NCBI GenBank assembly: GCA_039184415.1
Contig: JBCDBB010000142.1
Span: 1-10,079, forward strand
From: JANSYP01 sp039184415
GTDB taxonomy: Bacteria; Pseudomonadota; Alphaproteobacteria; Rhodobacterales; Rhodobacteraceae
Length of the DNA stretch: 10,079 nucleotides
Direction: 5' to 3'
Shown: in pieces, positions 6,691 through 10,079 of the stretch
Layout: every line of letters starts with the position of its first letter
Numbering within the stretch: the first letter of the stretch is position 1
The notes under the pieces: generated by a model
Told to the model about the DNA's origin: nothing
Seen by the model: only the letters and a program-made list of their open reading frames with translations
Databases searched by the model: none
Made by a program: the position numbers and the translations under genes

Positions 6691-6729
6691 GCAAGATCCG
6701 CATCTGCGGCGCCCTGGGACAGGAGAGCG

Positions 6730-7476
6730 CTAAACGAGGAAACCACCGTCGGCATCATCGCCGGTCTCTTCCAGGAGCCTGTCGAAATCCGGCACGACAA
6801 TCTGCCGTTTGGTCGGCAGCAAAATCACACCATCACGCTTGAGCGCGGAAATCTGCCGGCTCACCGTTTCGAGGGTCAATCCCAGGTAATCCGCCATCGC
6901 CTCCCGCGTGAGCGGCAGGTCGAACACCAGAGACCCCTCCGATCGCGCCAGGTTCAACGAAGCGTCCCGCCGCGCGATAATCGAAAGAAGCGAGGCGATC
7001 TTCTCCCGGGCGGTCTTGCGGCCCAGCAGGAGCATCCACTCGCGCGCCGCATCAAGCTCGTCCAGCGTCATCTCCAGCAGCCGCTGCGCCACATGGGGCG
7101 TGGTCATCATCATGCTCTCGAAAGGCCTGCGGCGAAAGCAGCACATCACCACATCGGTGGCCGCCGTGACGTCATAGGTCGCGATTTCCCGGCCCGGCCG
7201 TCCCATGAAATCCGACGGCAGCAAAAGGCCCACCATCTGCGTCCGCCCGTCCTCCAGAGTATGGCTCAGCGTGGCGATCCCGCTCACGACGGACGCGACG
7301 AACTCCATCCGGTCACCCGTCCAGGCGATGGTCTGGCCGGCCTCGAAGGACCGGTAAAACTTCATCTGTTCCAGCAACTCAAGCTCGTCGGTCTCGCATC
7401 GGGCACAGACCGCACGATGGCGGATCGGGCAATCCGCGCATTCGACATTGAGGTTTTCGAGTTCGGAGGTGATCAT
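6730..7476 (-). CDS. fnrL: FnrL, oxygen-sensing Crp/Fnr-family transcription regulator
   Basis: This 248-residue global anaerobic regulator holds an oxygen-labile 4Fe-4S cluster, dimerises when oxygen is low and binds TTGAT-N4-ATCAA-like sites. The N-terminal cluster region VECADCPIRHRAVCARCE has Cys13, Cys16, Cys24 and Cys27, with Cys112/Cys113 in MCCFRRRPF supplying the distal ligand. A cyclic-nucleotide-like domain with FVASVVSGIATL and GLLLPSDFMGRPGRE follows, then the dimer helix with the LDELDAAREWMLLLGRKTAR block typical of FnrL. The recognition helix ETVSRQISALKRDG has Glu203, Ser206 and Arg207, matching FNR. I chose the ATG at 7476 because it gives the usual FnrL length; upstream codons in this frame run across the FNR box and the hemN start. 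The ribosome binding site (AAGAAAG) is weak. hemN diverges from the same short spacer. Confidence 0.95.
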   Translation of the reverse strand: MITSELENLNVECADCPIRHRAVCARCETDELELLEQMKFYRSFEAGQTIAWTGDRMEFVASVVSGIATLSHTLEDGRTQMVGLLLPSDFMGRPGREIATYDVTAATDVVMCCFRRRPFESMMMTTPHVAQRLLEMTLDELDAAREWMLLLGRKTAREKIASLLSIIARRDASLNLARSEGSLVFDLPLTREAMADYLGLTLETVSRQISALKRDGVILLPTKRQIVVPDFDRLLEETGDDADGGFLV

Positions 7477-7488
7477 GACGCGACTTTC

Positions 7489-7502
7489 TTGATCTCGGTC
7501 AA
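7489..7502. promoter_or_regulatory. FNR/FnrL binding site TTGAT-CTCG-GTCAA
   Basis: This is a full match to the rhodobacterial FnrL consensus TTGAY-N4-RTCAA. It lies in the fnrL-hemN spacer, 12 bases from the fnrL ATG and 17 or 35 bases from the two candidate hemN ATGs. A site centred at 7495.5 in the usual activating position of -41.5 would place the hemN transcript start at about 7537. For fnrL the site must overlap the promoter or leader, which fits autorepression. Binding and direction of control are inferred. Confidence 0.88.
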
Positions 7503-7519
7503 GGCTGTGACGGGCTGGA

Positions 7520-8893
7520 ATGCCTAACGCTAAGCATATGTCATATCTGTCGCAACTCGCCCGCCTGGGCCTCTTTGACGCGCGTGTGCCCCGGTACACC
7601 TCTTATCCGACGGCGCCGCACTTCTCCGAAGAGACCGGGCCGGACGACTTTGCCCGGTGGACTCGTGCAATCCCCGAGGGTGCGCGTCTCTCGCTCTACG
7701 TGCATATTCCCTTCTGTAGAAGGCTCTGCTGGTTCTGCGCGTGTCGCACGCAGGGCACGTCGTCGGGGGCACCGGTCGCGCGATACCTGGAGGTGGTGAA
7801 GGCCGAACTGGAGCTTCTGGCCGCGTGTCTGCCGTCCGGAGTAACATTGTCGCACCTGCATTGGGGCGGCGGGACTCCCACGCTGCTCAGCCCCGACATG
7901 ATCGCAGACCTTAGCGATTCCATCTTCGCGACAACCCCGATGGACCCCGGCGGAGAGTTCTCTGTGGAGATCGACCCTTCGGAAATCGACGACGCGCGGC
8001 TTGACGCATTGGCCAAGGCCGGCATGACCCGCGCCTCCATCGGCGTGCAAGACTTCGACCCCGACATTCAGAAGATCATCGGCCGCGAGCAGAGCTTCGA
8101 GATTACGGAAGCGGCGGTGAACGGGATCCGCGCGCGCGGGATCGACAGTCTCAACACCGACATCCTCTATGGGCTACCCCAGCAGACGCCGGCGCGCATC
8201 ACGGATTCCGTGCAAAAGCTGCTTTCGCTCAACCCGGACAGGGTCGCGCTCTACGGCTACGCGCATGTGCCCTGGATGGCGCGTCGCCAAACGCTCATCC
8301 CGTCGGACGCCCTGCCCACACCCGAGGAGCGTCTGCGCCTCTTCGACACCGCGCGGCGGCTGTTTTTGTGGGACAATTACGACGAAGTCGGGATCGACCA
8401 CTTCGCCCGCAAGGCCGACGACATGGCCATTGCCACGGCCGACGGTACGTTGCGGCGCAACTTTCAGGGTTACACGGTCGACACCGGGCACGCGCTGATT
8501 GGCCTCGGTGCCTCGGCCATCTCGCGGTTTCCGCAGGGCTATGCGCAAAACCGCAGCGGCACCGGCGACTACGCCAAGGCCGTGTGCGACGGCCGCTTTG
8601 CCACCAAGCGGGGGCACACTTTTGCCGGCGAGGATCTGATGCGCGCACGCGTGATCGAACAGATCATGTGCCGCTTCGAGACCGACGTTCAGGAGCTCAC
8701 CTCGACATTCGGCGCACCGGCCGAGGGGCTCAACGCGCTCTTCGACCGGGTGACGCTCCGCTTTGAGGGGTTGGTGCACCGCATCCCGAGTGGCATCCGG
8801 ATCACACAGGAGGGGCGCCCCCTGACCCGCATGATCGCCCGGCAGTTTGACGCCTATGCCATGGATACGGCGGGGCACTCACCCGCCGTCTAG
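7520..8893 (+). CDS. hemN: Oxygen-independent coproporphyrinogen III dehydrogenase (radical SAM)
   Basis: The enzyme converts coproporphyrinogen III to protoporphyrinogen IX without oxygen, for heme and, in phototrophs, bacteriochlorophyll. Numbering from the first ATG (457 residues), the N-terminal VPRYTSYPTAPHF (23-35) marks true HemN, as opposed to HemW. The radical-SAM cluster motif YVHIPFCRRLCWFCAC gives Cys66, Cys70 and Cys73, plus the HemN-specific Cys75. SAM-binding HWGGGTP is at 114-120, VEIDPSE at 149-155, and the C-terminal HemN domain with GIDHFA and GLGASAIS follows. The length is normal. The start is uncertain: ATG 7520 has no good ribosome binding site, and ATG 7538 (451 residues) begins at the position an FNR-activated transcript would start. 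The adjacent FnrL site predicts induction at low oxygen. The stop is a TAG at 8891-8893. Confidence 0.95.
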   Translation: MPNAKHMSYLSQLARLGLFDARVPRYTSYPTAPHFSEETGPDDFARWTRAIPEGARLSLYVHIPFCRRLCWFCACRTQGTSSGAPVARYLEVVKAELELLAACLPSGVTLSHLHWGGGTPTLLSPDMIADLSDSIFATTPMDPGGEFSVEIDPSEIDDARLDALAKAGMTRASIGVQDFDPDIQKIIGREQSFEITEAAVNGIRARGIDSLNTDILYGLPQQTPARITDSVQKLLSLNPDRVALYGYAHVPWMARRQTLIPSDALPTPEERLRLFDTARRLFLWDNYDEVGIDHFARKADDMAIATADGTLRRNFQGYTVDTGHALIGLGASAISRFPQGYAQNRSGTGDYAKAVCDGRFATKRGHTFAGEDLMRARVIEQIMCRFETDVQELTSTFGAPAEGLNALFDRVTLRFEGLVHRIPSGIRITQEGRPLTRMIARQFDAYAMDTAGHSPAV

Positions 8894-8942
8894 CCACACA
8901 GATCCCTTAGCGTTTGATACGCTCGGGCCAGTTGAGCAAGCC

Positions 8943-8977
8943 GCGTGCCGGGCGCGCGGCCGCCGGGCCTGGCACGC
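8943..8977. terminator. G/C-rich hairpin between convergent hemN and glycosyltransferase genes
   Basis: GCGTGCCGGGC (8943-8953) pairs with GCCTGGCACGC (8967-8977), 11 bp with one G-T wobble around a 13-base loop. It sits between two convergent genes, as a bidirectional terminator would, but neither side has a T-tract, so a Rho-independent role is doubtful. The smaller hairpin AGCGT-TTGAT-ACGCT at 8909-8923 lies just after hemN. Confidence 0.35.
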
Positions 8978-9035
8978 CCTCCATAGCGACCGGCGCCGTC
9001 GTGTGTCAGTCCACTCGGCACGGACCCGCAGGGCG

Positions 9036-9863
9036 CTAGTCCCCCGCAGGCCCCTGCCCCTTCGCCTCAACCACCGTCGCACCGGCCCCGGACGGCGCGG
9101 GCTCTCCCGCATCGCCTGCCTCGGCCGCCGGCACAGGATCCCGAGGTTCGTCCAGAACCGGAGTATCCCGGGCAAAGGTCAGGTGCTCCAGCAACATGCC
9201 CTGATACTGCTGGCGTCCCCAATGCCCCAGCCGCACGCCCGGCAGAACCCAAACCTCGCCACCCAGGGCGCGCCACCGACGGCAGAAGAGGATGTCTTCC
9301 GTAACCCGCTGCCCATCGACAATCCCCTGCAGAAAGAACCCGTGCAGCCGGGACAGCGACCCGTCCTCGTTCTCCACCTGGTAGGCGAGCTCCGGCGAAG
9401 CGGAGCGCATGGTCTCGAAGACTCCCCGCTCGATGAGCATGAACCCGGTGCCCGCCGCATCGACCTGCATGACCTGAGCCTCCGCATCCCAGGGCACTTT
9501 GCCGCCCAGACCCGGCAGGAACGACACCGCGAAGCGCCCGCTGTCGTTGCGCTGCCGGTAAGCGCCCGCCACAAGGGGCTTCTGCGCTGCCATCAGCCGC
9601 ATCACGTCGTCGGGCTCAAACGAGATATCGACGTCGAGAAAAAGCAGGTGGGTGAAATCCCCGTCCAGCATGGCCGCCACCGCCTTGTCGCGCCCGCGAT
9701 CGACCAAGCTGTCCTCAACGATACAGACGGCGTGGCGTACGCCCCAAATCGGCAGTTGCGCCGTCAGACGCGTCAACGCATGGACGAACTGCGGCACGAA
9801 CGATCCCGTCGTATGCATGGCGACCATGAGCAGCATGTCCTTGGGGTCAAACGCTTGTGTCAA
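9036..9863 (-). CDS. Putative glycosyltransferase-like protein (GT-A/GT2-like fold)
   Basis: This protein of about 275 residues looks like a small GT-A type glycosyltransferase. From the TTG at 9863, a first strand LLMVAMHTTGSF is followed by CIVEDSLVDRGRDKAV (47-62), HLLFLDVDISFEPDDVMRL with the DxD-type Asp77-Val-Asp79, PLVAGAYRQR, and TEDILFCRRWRALGGEVWVL with an acidic pair at 189-190. A late histidine in RLGHWG (His214) is where such enzymes often hold metal. These features match sugar-nucleotide transferases of unassigned role; donor and acceptor are unknown. The last 40 or so residues are Ala/Pro/Gly-rich and probably disordered. The start is uncertain: TTG 9863 has GAGAGG six bases upstream, while ATG 9836 and ATG 9827 are shorter options. 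The frame stays open to the right edge, but the added Arg-rich residues look non-coding. No signal peptide is evident. Confidence 0.75.
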   Translation of the reverse strand: MTQAFDPKDMLLMVAMHTTGSFVPQFVHALTRLTAQLPIWGVRHAVCIVEDSLVDRGRDKAVAAMLDGDFTHLLFLDVDISFEPDDVMRLMAAQKPLVAGAYRQRNDSGRFAVSFLPGLGGKVPWDAEAQVMQVDAAGTGFMLIERGVFETMRSASPELAYQVENEDGSLSRLHGFFLQGIVDGQRVTEDILFCRRWRALGGEVWVLPGVRLGHWGRQQYQGMLLEHLTFARDTPVLDEPRDPVPAAEAGDAGEPAPSGAGATVVEAKGQGPAGD

Positions 9864-9869
9864 AAGGGG

Positions 9870-9875
9870 CCTCTC
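9870..9875 (-). promoter_or_regulatory. Candidate ribosome binding site of the glycosyltransferase-like gene (GAGAGG)
   Basis: GAGAGG on the minus strand lies six bases upstream of an in-frame TTG at 9861-9863, favouring this start over ATG 9836, where AAGGA is only one base from the start codon. Confidence 0.4.
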
Positions 9876-10079
9876 AATTCTTCCGGCACGCGCAGAGCCG
9901 TCGAGCAACGGCGCGCCGGCACCACTCGGGATCCGACGGCGCCTGATCAGATGCCGCACGAGCCTGGGATAGAAGAGCCGCCGCTGTAAAGGCCCCCCTA
10001 ACCTCAACCGGCTAGAGTCACACGCCTGCGCGGCGGCGACTTGCGCTCCCGGTGCTTGACCGCCAGAAGGCCTGCGACA

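Noticed and set aside
4598..6703. 701-codon minus-strand frame overlapping the acyl-CoA synthetase in another frame
   Set aside because: Arg-rich nonsense composition; the alternative frame carries every ANL synthetase motif.
7477..7599. 41-residue N-terminal extension of FnrL
   Set aside because: It would run across the FNR box and the start of hemN; the ATG at 7476 gives the normal FnrL length and places the cluster cysteines correctly.
9864..10007. N-terminal extension of the glycosyltransferase-like protein to a TTG at 10007
   Set aside because: The added 48 residues are Arg/Leu/Pro-rich without any feature, and TTG 10007 lacks a ribosome binding site; GAGAGG before TTG 9863 is better.
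10004..10079. Possible 3' ends of a neighbouring minus-strand gene (frames ending at 10004 and at 10018)
   Set aside because: Two frames remain open with similar third-position bias and only 19-24 codons are visible, so a coding tail cannot be told from chance.

Overview
The window looks like a piece of a high-GC alphaproteobacterial chromosome, most likely from a Rhodobacteraceae/Rhodobacterales member. The main reason is the divergent pair fnrL (four-cysteine Fe-S Crp/Fnr regulator of the FnrL type) and hemN (oxygen-independent coproporphyrinogen III dehydrogenase), with a perfect FNR half-site pair between them. The 476-residue glutamate dehydrogenase, the DUF1127 small protein and the strong G/C bias at third codon positions fit as well. 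I see no phage, insertion sequence, CRISPR, tRNA or rRNA signal. Most of the window is ordinary core and metabolic sequence.

Layout. From 2 to 592 (+) is the C-terminal half of a class I/II PLP aminotransferase resembling arginine:pyruvate transaminase AruH. It converges on, and overlaps by 11 bp, a membrane-anchored or exported alpha/beta hydrolase of the polyhydroxybutyrate-depolymerase/LpqC type (582-1469, -). That hydrolase begins directly at the stop codon of a glutamate dehydrogenase gene (1470-2900, -). A control region of about 270 bp (2901-3174) separates gdhA from a divergent DUF1127 gene (3175-3423, +). It holds a perfect inverted repeat, a small hairpin just upstream of the DUF1127 ribosome binding site, and several GTTTGC/GCAAAC copies.

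Next on the minus strand are an AMP-forming acyl-CoA synthetase (4963-6597) and a 6-phosphogluconate dehydrogenase (start 4917), 45 bp apart and possibly co-transcribed. The 6PGDH gene is the most anomalous feature. Its family homology ends near 3516, where a stop codon is expected, yet the frame runs on without a stop to 3112, antisense across the whole DUF1127 gene. A one-base shift at the end of the homology would instead give a stop at 3420-3422, interlocked with the DUF1127 stop.

From 6730 to 7476 (-) lies fnrL, followed by a good candidate intrinsic terminator (6657-6690) that separates it from the acyl-CoA synthetase. hemN runs the other way (7520 or 7538 to 8893, +). The single FNR box (7489-7502) is too close to both start codons for a normal leader. 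This suggests FnrL autorepression on one side and, on the other, a leaderless or near-leaderless hemN transcript starting at the second ATG. A GT-A-like glycosyltransferase-type protein (9036-9863, -) converges on hemN.

How the genes fit together. fnrL and hemN form an oxygen-responsive module that supplies heme or bacteriochlorophyll precursors when oxygen is scarce. The aminotransferase and glutamate dehydrogenase both handle amino nitrogen, but they are on opposite strands and need not be co-regulated. The remaining genes show no obvious joint pathway. I found no convincing undescribed multi-gene system. The items most worth checking are the 3' end of the 6PGDH gene, the FNR-box geometry and the DUF1127 leader region.
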